Shown here: positions 55,386 through 64,000 of the stretch, one piece after another | Position numbering within the stretch: the first letter of the stretch is position 1 | Layout of the letters: each line of letters opens with the position of its first letter | Assembly (NCBI GenBank): GCA_041391725.1 | Contig: JAWKNL010000023.1 | Location: 46,428 to 110,427 of the forward strand | DNA length: 64,000 nucleotides | Direction of reading: 5' to 3' | From: JAGQVA01 sp041391725 | GTDB taxonomy: Bacteria > Bacteroidota > Bacteroidia > J057 | The notes under the pieces: generated by a model | The model's input: the letters and a program-made list of their open reading frames with translations, nothing else | Database searches by the model: none | Told to the model about the DNA's origin: nothing | Program-made: the position numbers and the translations under genes

Positions 55386-56723
55386 TCACATTTGCAGATA
55401 TACCACTTTTGCCTGAATATCTGATTTTGGCACCAGAACGGATGCGATGGAAATAACTTCTTCCACGTTTCCGGTAACACCTCCACCTCCGGCGGGGCCA
55501 TTGGTGTATAGTGTCTCTACCTCATTGACAATCCTTGCGGCCTGCGACTGGCTTTCCGTTCGGCAGGCTACTCTTAGTCTGACTTCCGGTATTTGGGTAT
55601 TTGATGGTTTCAGGGGAGAAACTGAATTTATGCCCATTAGTTCTATTCGCAAATCTTCTGTATGAAAGTCAGGCCGATCCAGCCTTCGCCTTACAATTTC
55701 CATAGCGAGTTGTGCTCTTTCAACACAATTTGCCCCGCCATAACTGATCTGCCCTTCTGCAAAATATCCGTTCTGATACCCAACACTCACTTTGTAAAAA
55801 TCCGTAGCCGGTGCGCCTTTCCCTCCCTGACAGGCAACTTTGTCTTTTTCCAGTTCGGTAAAATAAACACCCGAAAAATCCGCCACGCAGTCGGGAGTGA
55901 TATATCTTTCCGGATCGTGAATTTCGTAAATCATTTGCTCTGTACAGGTAGCTACGCTCACCCGACCGCCGGTTCCCCCGACTTTTGAAATGAACCCATT
56001 CCCCTCTTCATCCACTTCTGCAAAGGGAAAACCTACATTCCAAAGATCGGGTGCGTCCTTTTTCCCTGGGTCGGCAAAATACCCGCCCGAAACCTGTGCA
56101 GCACATTCCAGCAAATGACCGGTCAGCGTACCTCTGCCCAGTTTCCCGTAATCATTTTCTGTCCAGCCAAATTCATATATCAGCGGTGCCAGAAACAGGG
56201 ACGGATCAGCAACCCTTCCGGTAATTACGATATCTGCGCCTCCCCGCAACGCTTCGACTATCGGCATTGCGCCAAGGTAGGCATTGGCGGAAATCAGCCT
56301 GTCTGACAAGTCGGCAAGCGGTTGTCCGGTTTCCAAAACCGGGAGGTGAATGTAATTTTCTATTCTTCCAAAAATATCATCACCCAGTACCGCCGCGATT
56401 TTCAGTCCCTTTAGATTCTGCCGGGAAGCCAGGTCGCCGATCAGAGACATGGCACTTTCCGGATTTGCCGCGCCCATATTGGTTATGACTTTTACTCCAT
56501 GCTTACGGGAAAGTGGCAATACTTTTTCCATCCGGTATTCCAGGAGCGGGTTATATCCTTTGTTTGGGTTGCACTGTTTTTCTTTCTGTGCCAGAGCAAT
56601 GGTTCGTTCGGCCAGACATTCAAAGCATATATAGTCCAGTCTTCCAAACTGCATCAGATGAAGAGCCGGTTCCAGCCGGTCGCCACTATATCCTGCTCCG
56701 CTGCCGATTCTGATTTTTTTCAT
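55386..56723 (-). CDS. AtuA-family (DUF1446) protein
   Basis: A 445-residue protein of the acyclic terpene utilisation AtuA / DUF1446 family: IRIGSGAGYSGDRLEPALHL at the start, DYICFECLAERTIALAQ, VITNMGAANPESA and IVITGRVADPSLFLAPLIYE. Family members are needed for citronellol and geraniol breakdown in Pseudomonas, but most are uncharacterised. It starts 5 bp after the CitMHS transporter and is followed by its small partner. This context points to catabolism of an organic acid or acyl compound imported by the transporter. Confidence 0.85.
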   Translation of the reverse strand: MKKIRIGSGAGYSGDRLEPALHLMQFGRLDYICFECLAERTIALAQKEKQCNPNKGYNPLLEYRMEKVLPLSRKHGVKVITNMGAANPESAMSLIGDLASRQNLKGLKIAAVLGDDIFGRIENYIHLPVLETGQPLADLSDRLISANAYLGAMPIVEALRGGADIVITGRVADPSLFLAPLIYEFGWTENDYGKLGRGTLTGHLLECAAQVSGGYFADPGKKDAPDLWNVGFPFAEVDEEGNGFISKVGGTGGRVSVATCTEQMIYEIHDPERYITPDCVADFSGVYFTELEKDKVACQGGKGAPATDFYKVSVGYQNGYFAEGQISYGGANCVERAQLAMEIVRRRLDRPDFHTEDLRIELMGINSVSPLKPSNTQIPEVRLRVACRTESQSQAARIVNEVETLYTNGPAGGGGVTGNVEEVISIASVLVPKSDIQAKVVYLQM

Positions 56724-56728
56724 AATTG

Positions 56729-58021
56729 TCAGAATGAAATTGCACCTATGAAAACAGATACAAGTAAAATTACCACTGTAATCAGAAAAGCATACGGAAT
56801 AGTTTTACGCTGATGATCGCCCATATCCACACCAGCAAGGCCGATCAGCAGATATGTCGAACCTGTCAGCGGGCTAATGGGAAAGCCGGTAGTCATTTGC
56901 CCCATAACAGCAGCGCGGCCAACTTCTATTGCCTCGCCGCCAAACTGTGTAGCAACATTTGCCAGAAGAGGTAAAATACCAAAGTAGAAGGAATCAGGGT
57001 CAAATACCAGGCTCAGAGGCATGGAAAAGAGTCCGGTAATAAATGCCAGATGCCGGCCCATTGTCCCGGGAATAAATGCCACAGTTGCCTGAGCCATGGC
57101 ATCAGTCATACCCGAACCTTTCAGGATACCGGTAAAACATCCGGCGGCAAAAAGAATGCCTGCCATCAGCAGCGCCGCAGGTGCATGCGCATTGATCCGC
57201 TCACCCTGAAGTTTTACATTGGGATAATTGACCGTAATCGCAACGGCAAATGCTACCATAAAGATAATATGCGGAGGAATAAGGCCGGAAAGCAGCAGGC
57301 TGATGGATATTAGAATGAAGATTATATTTAGCCAGAGTAACCGTGGCCTTTCAAGTTCGCTGGTTGTTGTCGCCAGGACTTCTGCCTGCAAATCAGCCTG
57401 AGAATGTCCTGACAAATATTTCCTTTCCCGTTTTCCCAGTAAAAATGCGATCCACAAAACCGTCAAAAGTCCGACCATCACTGGAATCAGGATCGGATTA
57501 AAAAGGGTGGTCACCTCTACTTCCAATGCAGAAGCAGCCCGAAGTGTCGGACCGCCCCAGGGAAGGATATTCATTGTTCCCGCCGATAATGCAACGATGG
57601 TGGCAAGGGTCGTTCGTTTCATATTCAGCGCATCGAAAAGCGGGAGCATGGCGGGAATCGTCACCAGAAAAGTCACTGCTCCTGATCCATCGAGATGAAC
57701 GATCATCGCCAGAATTGCGGTAGCCACCGCCACACGCGCAGGATCTTTACCTGCAAGAATTATGAGTCTGCGAATGATGGGACGGAAAGTTCCCGCGTCG
57801 GTGAGAACACCAAAAAACATGATGGCAAAAATAAACATCACCCCTGTCGGGGAAATGGATTTAATTCCATCCGTCATGAAAGTTATAATTTCACCCCGAA
57901 ACCCTGCAATCAGTGCTGTAACCAAAGGAACGATGATCAGCGCTACCACTGCTGATACTGATCGTGTCATAATCAGAATCAGCAGGATAACGATAGTCAA
58001 CGCTCCAAGGATTGCAAGCAT
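56729..58021 (-). CDS. CitMHS-family citrate/organic acid transporter
   Basis: A 430-residue inner membrane protein with about twelve hydrophobic helices. Conserved stretches include MFIFAIMFFGVLTDAGTFRP, HLDGSGAVTFLVTIPAMLPL, NILPWGGPTLRAASAL and PLSLVFDPDSFYFGILPLLA, all typical of CitMHS symporters that carry metal-citrate with protons. It starts 42 bp after the molybdenum hydroxylase gene and ends 5 bp before the AtuA-like gene. The real substrate may be an organic acid other than citrate. Confidence 0.88.
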   Translation of the reverse strand: MLAILGALTIVILLILIMTRSVSAVVALIIVPLVTALIAGFRGEIITFMTDGIKSISPTGVMFIFAIMFFGVLTDAGTFRPIIRRLIILAGKDPARVAVATAILAMIVHLDGSGAVTFLVTIPAMLPLFDALNMKRTTLATIVALSAGTMNILPWGGPTLRAASALEVEVTTLFNPILIPVMVGLLTVLWIAFLLGKRERKYLSGHSQADLQAEVLATTTSELERPRLLWLNIIFILISISLLLSGLIPPHIIFMVAFAVAITVNYPNVKLQGERINAHAPAALLMAGILFAAGCFTGILKGSGMTDAMAQATVAFIPGTMGRHLAFITGLFSMPLSLVFDPDSFYFGILPLLANVATQFGGEAIEVGRAAVMGQMTTGFPISPLTGSTYLLIGLAGVDMGDHQRKTIPYAFLITVVILLVSVFIGAISF

Positions 58022-58063
58022 AGAGAAAGATGAGAATGGACACCATCCCGGACACCAGGCCCC

Positions 58064-60316
58064 TTACATGAGTTGCGGTCCTCCACTCATCAGGGGTTGC
58101 TCGTAATAGCGTTTACCGGTAGCTTTGTATAAGGCATTTGCCAGCGCGCCCATGATCGGTGGGAACGGAGGTTCTCCCAGTCCGGTCGGATCAATTTCAT
58201 TTTCCACAAAATGGACATCTATCGACCGGGGGGCTTCCTGATGCCTGATCAGGCGGTATTTGTCAAAATTGCTCTGTTCGGGTACTCCATCTCTGAAAGT
58301 CATGCCGCTGTAAAGAGCATGTCCGATTCCATCGACGGTTCCTCCTTCGACGAGGTTTGTCGCTGCAATAGGATTGACAACAATACCACAATCCACTGCG
58401 CAGCAGACATTTTCAATTTTGCCTTTTCCATTTTCCACCACAATATCCAGCACCTGCGCGACATAGGAGTTGTGGCAGAAATAGGCTGAAACACCGCGGT
58501 GTACCCCTGGGGTTTCATTGCCCCAGCCCGATTTTTCGCGAACCAGTTTCAGCACACCTGCATAGCGGGATGCGTCGTAATCGTTGTTTTCGCCGACAGG
58601 GTTTTTCTCAGCTCTTTCAAGCAGTTCGAGACGGAGGGCAATGGGATCCTTACCCATAGCCTCAGCCAGTTCGTCGAGGAAGGCCTGTTCTGCCCCTGCG
58701 ATGAAGTTGGATCTCGGTGCGCGGAAGGCGCCTACTGTAATATTGGATTCAATGGCCCAGTTTTCTGCGAGGTAATTATCGATAGCCCCAGCGGGAAAGC
58801 GATTGGCTGCAAGCGGACTTTCGGGGATGCCCCCTGCGCGTACATGGAAAGCGATAAGGTTGTTGTTGGCATCCAGGGCGGCACGGTAAGTAGCGTGATA
58901 AGCAGGGCGATAAGTACCGAAGGTCATATCATCTTCACGGCTATAGACCAGTTTTACCGGAGCGTTCATTTTCTGGGAAATCACTGCGGCTTCTACCAGA
59001 AAGTGCCCATACAGCCTGCGGCCAAAGCCTCCTCCCATACGGGTCATCTGAATGTCAATTTTTTCAAGAGGCATACCCAGGCGGGCGGCAACGGATTTTT
59101 CCATGCTTTCGGGCGTCTGAACAGGGCCTGCGAGTTCGGCTTTTTCAGCAGTTACGTGGGCAAAGAAGTTCATCGGCTCCATGGTATTGTGAGCGAGGAA
59201 GGGTGCGGAATAGCTGCGTTCGACGATTTTTGCGGCATTTTTGAAAGCGGCTTCGGGATCACCATCGCGCCGGGCAACTTTTGCAAGCTTCGCGCCGAGT
59301 GCCTCCATTTTGGATTTATGGTCAGTGGTATTTTCGAGACCACCGGGCACTTTGCGCAGGTTTGTTTCGCCATCTCTGCCAGCAAAAGTGTTGTTATAAT
59401 CTTCAAAAGGCTCATACTCCAGGCGGAGTGCTTTCCGGGCATTCATCACTTCCCAGGTAGAATTTCCCACCACTACCACCAGTTCGTTGAATGCTGTAAC
59501 ATCAAAACCCTGTCTTGCATAATCGTCATTATAGGTATTGATGACAAAAACATCCTTGATACCGGGCATCGCCCGGGCGGCGGAGTCATCCATGGATTTT
59601 AGTTTGAGACCAAATCCGGGCGGATGAGCGATGGTGGCAATCAGCATACCTTCTCGCTTATAATCCAGTCCGTAAAGCGGCTGGCCGGTGACGATTTTCA
59701 GGCCATCCACATTTTTACGGGAGGTTCCGATAATTTTGAAGTCTTTGATTTCTTTCAGCTCGACCTCTTTGGGAACTGCTATCTGAGCGGCTGCGGAGGC
59801 CATTTCGCCATATCCGGCAGATTTGCCGCTGGTTTTGTGATAGAGAACGCCGGCTTCGGTAGTTACTTCTTCCACCGGAACCTGCCATGCCTGGGCTGCC
59901 GCTTCGCGGAGCATCCGGCGGGCGGTGGCACCGGCCATACGAAGCCCCTGCCAGCCCTGGCGGATCGACTGGCTTCCACCGGCAATCTGGCGGGTAAAAA
60001 TATCCGTGTTGAGCGCCGCCTGTTCGACAATTACGTTATTCCAGTCCACATCCAGCTCTTCTGCTACGATCATGGGCATGGAGGTTTTGACATTCTGGCC
60101 GATTTCGGGGTTGGGAGAAAAAATGGTGATCACCCCATTCTCCCCGATTTTCAGGAAGCCATTGATATCAAACCAGTTTTTGGGCATTGCCAGTGCAGCT
60201 TTGGGGTTGGACTGGCAGGAAGACAACCAACTGAATCCCAGCATCATGCCGCCGCCGGCTAGGGTAACGGATTTCAGGAAGGACCGTCTGCCATATGAAG
60301 TTTTTACGATAGTCAT
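58064..60316 (-). CDS. Molybdopterin-binding hydroxylase large subunit (IorB-like)
   Basis: A 750-residue protein of the xanthine dehydrogenase family, isoquinoline 1-oxidoreductase beta type. A twin-arginine signal (GRRSFLKSVTLAGGGMMLG) directs it to the periplasm. Moco-binding blocks include MTRMGGGFGRRLYGHFLVEA, GAFRAPRSNFIAGAEQAFLD and VVNPIAATNLVEGGTVDG, and the conserved active-site glutamate region GLGEPPFPPIMGALANA is present. With the 2Fe-2S subunit encoded 58 bp upstream it would hydroxylate aldehydes or N-heterocycles. No cytochrome subunit is adjacent, so the electron acceptor is not evident. Confidence 0.9.
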   Translation of the reverse strand: MTIVKTSYGRRSFLKSVTLAGGGMMLGFSWLSSCQSNPKAALAMPKNWFDINGFLKIGENGVITIFSPNPEIGQNVKTSMPMIVAEELDVDWNNVIVEQAALNTDIFTRQIAGGSQSIRQGWQGLRMAGATARRMLREAAAQAWQVPVEEVTTEAGVLYHKTSGKSAGYGEMASAAAQIAVPKEVELKEIKDFKIIGTSRKNVDGLKIVTGQPLYGLDYKREGMLIATIAHPPGFGLKLKSMDDSAARAMPGIKDVFVINTYNDDYARQGFDVTAFNELVVVVGNSTWEVMNARKALRLEYEPFEDYNNTFAGRDGETNLRKVPGGLENTTDHKSKMEALGAKLAKVARRDGDPEAAFKNAAKIVERSYSAPFLAHNTMEPMNFFAHVTAEKAELAGPVQTPESMEKSVAARLGMPLEKIDIQMTRMGGGFGRRLYGHFLVEAAVISQKMNAPVKLVYSREDDMTFGTYRPAYHATYRAALDANNNLIAFHVRAGGIPESPLAANRFPAGAIDNYLAENWAIESNITVGAFRAPRSNFIAGAEQAFLDELAEAMGKDPIALRLELLERAEKNPVGENNDYDASRYAGVLKLVREKSGWGNETPGVHRGVSAYFCHNSYVAQVLDIVVENGKGKIENVCCAVDCGIVVNPIAATNLVEGGTVDGIGHALYSGMTFRDGVPEQSNFDKYRLIRHQEAPRSIDVHFVENEIDPTGLGEPPFPPIMGALANALYKATGKRYYEQPLMSGGPQLM

Positions 60317-60374
60317 TTTTCCGGAATAAATGAGTGGCTAAGCAGAATAGACATTGTAAAGAGGCCTTAAATTA

Positions 60375-60833
60375 TCAGGAACTGGCTGCTGCAGATTTGA
60401 TAGCCGCCTTGATGCGGGTATAGGTTCCACAACGACAGATGTTGCCGTTCATAGCGGCTTCTATTTCTGCATCCGAGGGGTTGGGATTGGCATTAAGCAA
60501 CGCAACTGCGCTCATAATCTGCCCTGCCTGGCAGTACCCGCACTGTGGGACATCAAGCTCGAGCCAGGCTTTTTGAACAGGATGGTCGCCATCTTCGGAG
60601 AGACCTTCGATGGTCGTCACGTCCTGATTGCCAACGGCTGAAATTGGCAACTGGCAGGAGCGCACAGCGACTTTGCCGAGGTGAATGGTACAGGCACCAC
60701 ATTGGGCGACGCCACAGCCGTATTTGGTGCCAACGAGGTTGAGGTGGTCACGCAGTACCCAAAGCATGGGGGTACCGGGATCGACGTCCACCTGATGTTT
60801 TTTTCCGTTAATTGTGAGTGTGAAGTTTGCCAC
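60375..60833 (-). CDS. 2Fe-2S subunit of molybdenum hydroxylase (IorA-like)
   Basis: A 152-residue protein with an N-terminal ferredoxin-like 2Fe-2S site (YGCGVAQCGACTIHLGKVAV, then a Cys at RSCQLP) and the second helical 2Fe-2S domain (PQCGYCQAGQIMSAVALL and GNICRCGTYTRIKAAIK). I chose a GTG start at 60833 because it gives the family's usual MANFTLTINGKKHQVDVDPG beginning; an ATG at 60896 would add an atypical 21-residue tail. It passes electrons from the molybdopterin subunit encoded just downstream. Confidence 0.9.
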   Translation of the reverse strand: MANFTLTINGKKHQVDVDPGTPMLWVLRDHLNLVGTKYGCGVAQCGACTIHLGKVAVRSCQLPISAVGNQDVTTIEGLSEDGDHPVQKAWLELDVPQCGYCQAGQIMSAVALLNANPNPSDAEIEAAMNGNICRCGTYTRIKAAIKSAAASS

Positions 60834-60960
60834 GGTAATGAATTTTGCCTTAAAATAAGAGTTTTTCCTTAAAAAGGAATTATGAAAATCAAACAATTAT
60901 CCGGGCAATGGTTCTTTTTCGGGAGAAACCGCTGGCAGCAATATGCAGTAATCCACCATG

Positions 60961-62901
60961 TCATTGAACAACTACGTCTGCGGATTTAGAAAAACCCATG
61001 TACCCGTAAGACACCCTGACGCGTGATCCTTTCGGATAATTAAGACTGAGTTTCGCTGTGAATAAGCCGGTATGATTTCCGGTTTCTGTAACCGCTATCT
61101 TTTGGGGTGGCGTTTCATCCACCTGTACGATCACCCACCCCGAATCAGGTTTGTTCCAGTTGTGATCCAGAGCCGCATATAATTCTACCGTAACACTGCC
61201 GCCCGTTCCTGCTTTTGTGATTTCATTTCCCGCTTCATTGACTAATTTAAGCCGATGTGATCCCAGTGTCGAAAATATCACTGAACTCATCCATGCCCGG
61301 TTGGTCACTGCCCATCCTTCGGTGGCATAATAGGAAAGTACACCTTCTTTATTGGGTGTCGGGTTATAGGGAAACATATTGTCGAGGGGTGTGCCATCTA
61401 ATGTGCCTCTCACTCGTCTGAGTTTACCCGCACCATCGGGATGCGCGTCGGGCCAGCCGGTTTCTATTCCCGGCCAGTAGCCGTCTATTTCTACCCGCTC
61501 CGGGCTTTTGTTGCTGTAATGGGCCTGTGCAGGGTTGAGCCCAAACACCTGATTCACCTGAGACCAGCCGATACTTCGGAGTTCCGGATCGCCCAGTACA
61601 TACGCGACGGCAAACATAGAGCCGCCCAATCCGGTATTGCCTAATTCTTTGGTTTTGGGGTGTGCCCATTCTGTATCGGTGTGTTTTCGGTAATGCCAGA
61701 AATTGTCGGTTTTTGTTTTCATATGTGCCGCCCAGCCGGCAAGTTTTTCGGTGGTGCCATAAGGCGCCGATTCGGGTGCTACCATCAGGAAAAATGCCAG
61801 CGCCTGCGGCGTAATATGTTCGCCGTTTCTGATCCACCACATATGCCGGGGATTGTCAAAATCCCAATTATCAATGATATCTGTCGCTGCCGCACGGGCA
61901 TAGGCGAGGAATTTTTCGGGCTGTCCGTCCGGCTCGTTTTTTTCGGACAGATACATCAACAGGTTACGAAATACGGCCTGTCCGAAAACACTCCCCATTT
62001 CGTTGAACTCCTGCCAGCCAATGTCAATCCATTTTTCACTTTTGACATAATACCGAACCTCCCGGTCTCTTTCATATGCCTCCCAGTTTTCCAGGCAAAC
62101 GGCCCGGTAACGCTGGTAAACGGCTTCGTCCATATAGGGCTTTAAAAAGCTATGATAGCCTGCGCAGACCGCTGCCAACTGATCGAGGGTATTCTGATAA
62201 TCGTAGGTCTGAAGTGTCTGACCCGGGTGCCCGATCATATAAGGCCGATGACCCGTAGGACCGTTGTAGTCGCGGTGGTGAAAGGCAAATTCTCCATGCC
62301 AGAGGATAAGTTTGATTAAATCAGGCACCGCTTTGTCGCCAAAATCTTCGTAAAACCTGTCAAACAAAGCCGGGTTGGAGGCATATAGGAGCGTCTCAAA
62401 CACCGCCTCCAGCGTATAGGCTCCCCCGTCGCGGGAAGGACCTCCGCCGGCAACATGAACTTCATCGGAGAATATCGGGTTTTCACTGCCTCTCACATCC
62501 ATAAAAAACTGGTAGGCAAGCTGGCTGGATATATTTTCCATCAGATGGTCTGCAATCCAGAAAGGATGAGAATGGCCATAGCCCGCTACCCTTACGACAT
62601 ATTCTTCTGTTGATTGCGGTGGATTAAATGGGGTAAAATCCCCGGAAAAGTTCCGGATTGAACCGCCAAATAATACCTTCGCCTTTTTATCAGCCGTATC
62701 TTTTGCCGCAATGACCTGAAAAGGTGTTCCGTCTTTGGCCCCATAACAAACAAACCGCTTGGCTTCATTGAGATTGTACCCTGCCTGATTGACAATGGGG
62801 CGTGAGTTGTTTTGAAAAAATAAAGCTGTGCGCTGAGCCAGGACTTGCAATACAAGGAAAAAGCAGATCACTAAAAGAATGGCTATCCGGATTTTTTTCA
62901 T
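60961..62901 (-). CDS. Secreted GH9-like protein with N-terminal Ig-like (CelD_N) domain
   Basis: A 646-residue protein with signal peptide MKKIRIAILLVICFFLVLQV starting at 62901. The segment RPIVNQAGYNLNEAKRFVCY is the start of a cellulase N-terminal Ig-like domain. The following 450 residues are alpha/alpha-barrel-like (SRDGGAYTLEAVFETLLYAS, TLDQLAAVCAGYHSFL, FGLNPAQAHYSNKSPERVEI) and resemble GH9 at low similarity. The C-terminus adds a beta domain (GSVTVELYAALDHNWNKPDS). Catalytic residues could not be assigned with certainty. An IclR regulator lies 25 bp upstream. Confidence 0.65.
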   Translation of the reverse strand: MKKIRIAILLVICFFLVLQVLAQRTALFFQNNSRPIVNQAGYNLNEAKRFVCYGAKDGTPFQVIAAKDTADKKAKVLFGGSIRNFSGDFTPFNPPQSTEEYVVRVAGYGHSHPFWIADHLMENISSQLAYQFFMDVRGSENPIFSDEVHVAGGGPSRDGGAYTLEAVFETLLYASNPALFDRFYEDFGDKAVPDLIKLILWHGEFAFHHRDYNGPTGHRPYMIGHPGQTLQTYDYQNTLDQLAAVCAGYHSFLKPYMDEAVYQRYRAVCLENWEAYERDREVRYYVKSEKWIDIGWQEFNEMGSVFGQAVFRNLLMYLSEKNEPDGQPEKFLAYARAAATDIIDNWDFDNPRHMWWIRNGEHITPQALAFFLMVAPESAPYGTTEKLAGWAAHMKTKTDNFWHYRKHTDTEWAHPKTKELGNTGLGGSMFAVAYVLGDPELRSIGWSQVNQVFGLNPAQAHYSNKSPERVEIDGYWPGIETGWPDAHPDGAGKLRRVRGTLDGTPLDNMFPYNPTPNKEGVLSYYATEGWAVTNRAWMSSVIFSTLGSHRLKLVNEAGNEITKAGTGGSVTVELYAALDHNWNKPDSGWVIVQVDETPPQKIAVTETGNHTGLFTAKLSLNYPKGSRVRVSYGYMGFSKSADVVVQ

Positions 62902-62926
62902 AAGAGGTTGGAGTTGAATGAAGGGA

Positions 62927-63679
62927 TCAGAAAACCTGGCCAAACCGGGTTGAAATTGCCTCGATCTGCGCAACTGTTTCCCGGAGGTACTGTACATAAT
63001 GCAAATCGGGGGCATCCCGATCGATACGTGCAAGGGCAATTGCTGCATAAGAAGGTGTTCCTAATCTTACTGCAATACTTTTACGGCCATCATACATGGT
63101 TGAAACATAGTTTTGGTTGCGAAACCGGCGGAGATCATCTGTCAGCTTTTTCCGGGAACTATAACCGGGTAAATCCTCTTCCGGAAAAATAGCCTGGATC
63201 TCTTCCTCTGACTTTTGGGAAAGCAGCGCCAGTCCAATGCTGGACTGCGTAGCGGGAAAAAGCTCTATTCGACCTAGTCCATCGAGAGGGGTAATATCTG
63301 GTTCCCAATGGTAGAGGTACGATACTTTATCGCGCCATAATACGCCCATTGCTACCACAAGATTGAGTTCGGTCAGTTTTACCAGGTGCTTGAGGGAATG
63401 ATTGATCAGCCCTGACCCAAACAGCATCTGTGCGGAAAGTATATGAATGCCCGGCCCGGGAATATATCTGCGGTTGGCAGTCTGATGTGCCATGCCTAGA
63501 AATGCCAGCGTTTTTAATATTCGGTTAACCCGCGTTTTCTCCATACCCAATTCACGGGAAATCTCCAGGCTGCCCCGCTCAATGGTAGAGGATGCAAGGT
63601 ATTGCAAAACCGTCAATCCGTCAATAAGTCCACTGAGTGGTTGTGATGGCAAGGTCATCGTGCTATTTATACTATTCAT
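62927..63679 (-). CDS. IclR-family transcriptional regulator
   Basis: A 250-residue regulator starting at 63679. A winged helix (GSLEISRELGMEKTRVNRIL, then GMAHQTANRRYIPGPG) precedes the IclR effector domain (LGRIELFPATQSSIGLALLS, KSEEEIQAIFPEE, SIAVRLGTPSYAAIALARID). Members respond to aromatic acids or sugar acids. The start overlaps the end of the upstream gene by 8 bp, and the GH9-like gene follows 25 bp downstream, so it is embedded in a glycan-related operon that it may control. Confidence 0.9.
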   Translation of the reverse strand: MNSINSTMTLPSQPLSGLIDGLTVLQYLASSTIERGSLEISRELGMEKTRVNRILKTLAFLGMAHQTANRRYIPGPGIHILSAQMLFGSGLINHSLKHLVKLTELNLVVAMGVLWRDKVSYLYHWEPDITPLDGLGRIELFPATQSSIGLALLSQKSEEEIQAIFPEEDLPGYSSRKKLTDDLRRFRNQNYVSTMYDGRKSIAVRLGTPSYAAIALARIDRDAPDLHYVQYLRETVAQIEAISTRFGQVF

Positions 63680-64000
63680 AATAGAAAGTTGCTGTTGCTT
63701 TACAATTGCTTTCAGAACTGATTCTGACCCAGTAAGCCTGATAGCCTGTCGGGAAAATATGTTCCAGTTCCTCCCCAGCCGGCACATCCAGTACTTTATA
63801 CACCTGCCATGTTTCAGGGGTAATCGCTACTTCCAGTGTCATATGAACGGTCTGATCCAAATTGTGCGAAAGTGATACGCGCTTCCTGTCAAATCCCGTC
63901 ATCAGGTACGGATCTGAAGCTTTGCCTTTTACTACCTCGGTGTCTTTCCACGGCCCTCCCACGCCTGTAGGTTTTCCCAATTTCCACAGGTCGTCCACTG
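63672..64000 (-). CDS. C-terminal end of an unidentified protein (truncated by window edge)
   Basis: The last 109 or so residues of a longer gene: DLWKLGKPTGVGGPWKDTEV, DPYLMTGFDRKRVSLSHNLD, HMTLEVAITPETWQVYKVLD and a terminal STATFYYE-like ending (CKATATFYYE). This type of tail, with a beta-sandwich feel, occurs on secreted glycan-acting or BNR-repeat-like proteins, but I cannot name the family. The GTG at 63998 is not the real start. It overlaps the IclR gene by 8 bp. Confidence 0.6.
   Translation of the reverse strand, partial: VDDLWKLGKPTGVGGPWKDTEVVKGKASDPYLMTGFDRKRVSLSHNLDQTVHMTLEVAITPETWQVYKVLDVPAGEELEHIFPTGYQAYWVRISSESNCKATATFYYE

Overview
The window looks like a chromosomal segment of a Bacteroidota bacterium, probably of the Saprospiria type, although the class is an inference from gene content. 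The supporting signs are -7 promoter boxes of the form TAnnTTTG, the truB-ribF pair, Cys-type sulfatases, a large beta-propeller sensor kinase, many lipoproteins, and remnants of DUF1501 and DUF5916 genes. There is no CRISPR array, integrase or insertion sequence.

Layout. 0-3.9 kb: a P-loop kinase fragment, a frameshifted AraC/GyrI regulator, a secreted esterase, a frameshifted Crp/Fnr regulator, a PaiB-like protein and a small membrane protein. 3.9-9.3 kb (minus): a catabolic run of serine hydrolase, sulfatase, galactarate dehydratase (garD) and 5-dehydro-4-deoxyglucarate dehydratase (kdgD). 9.5-14.5 kb (plus): an ABC ATPase, an ABC permease fused to an M1 aminopeptidase, and a small membrane protein. 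14.5-18.3 kb: an 8-bp tandem repeat, ribF, truB and an acyl-CoA dehydrogenase with a paired palindromic operator-like element. 18.5-21.5 kb: four consecutive decayed minus-strand genes (CPBP protease, SIMPL, GH172/DUF2961, esterase). 21.6-29.7 kb: a second sulfatase, an SH3 lipoprotein, a hybrid-type sensor kinase and a pair of bacterial PH-domain proteins. 30.0-36.5 kb: a large SF1 helicase-nuclease interrupted by an in-frame stop, tRNA-Met, gene relics and an Arr-type ADP-ribosyltransferase fused to a TPR-like domain. 36.5-42.8 kb: a complete RND efflux operon and a small secreted protein. 43.1-45.5 kb: a GH31 glycosidase broken by two frameshifts. 45.6 kb: an orphan XRE antitoxin-like gene.

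47.3-54.0 kb holds the most striking gene. It encodes a 2211-residue protein with a C80 (MARTX/large clostridial toxin type) autoprocessing protease domain followed by a TcdA/TcdB-like pore-forming translocation domain and a repetitive C-terminal half. It has neither the glucosyltransferase nor the CROP repeats of clostridial toxins. A neutral-ceramidase-like gene follows it 34 bp downstream on the same strand, and a subclass B1 metallo-beta-lactamase lies upstream.

55-64 kb (minus): a tightly spaced IorAB-type molybdenum hydroxylase, CitMHS transporter, AtuA-like protein and small partner protein, then a GH9-like secreted protein, an IclR regulator and the C-terminus of a further protein cut by the window edge.

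Several disruptions are one-base changes in short homopolymers. Either the region carries real pseudogenes or the assembly has residual homopolymer errors. Raw reads would decide between the two.
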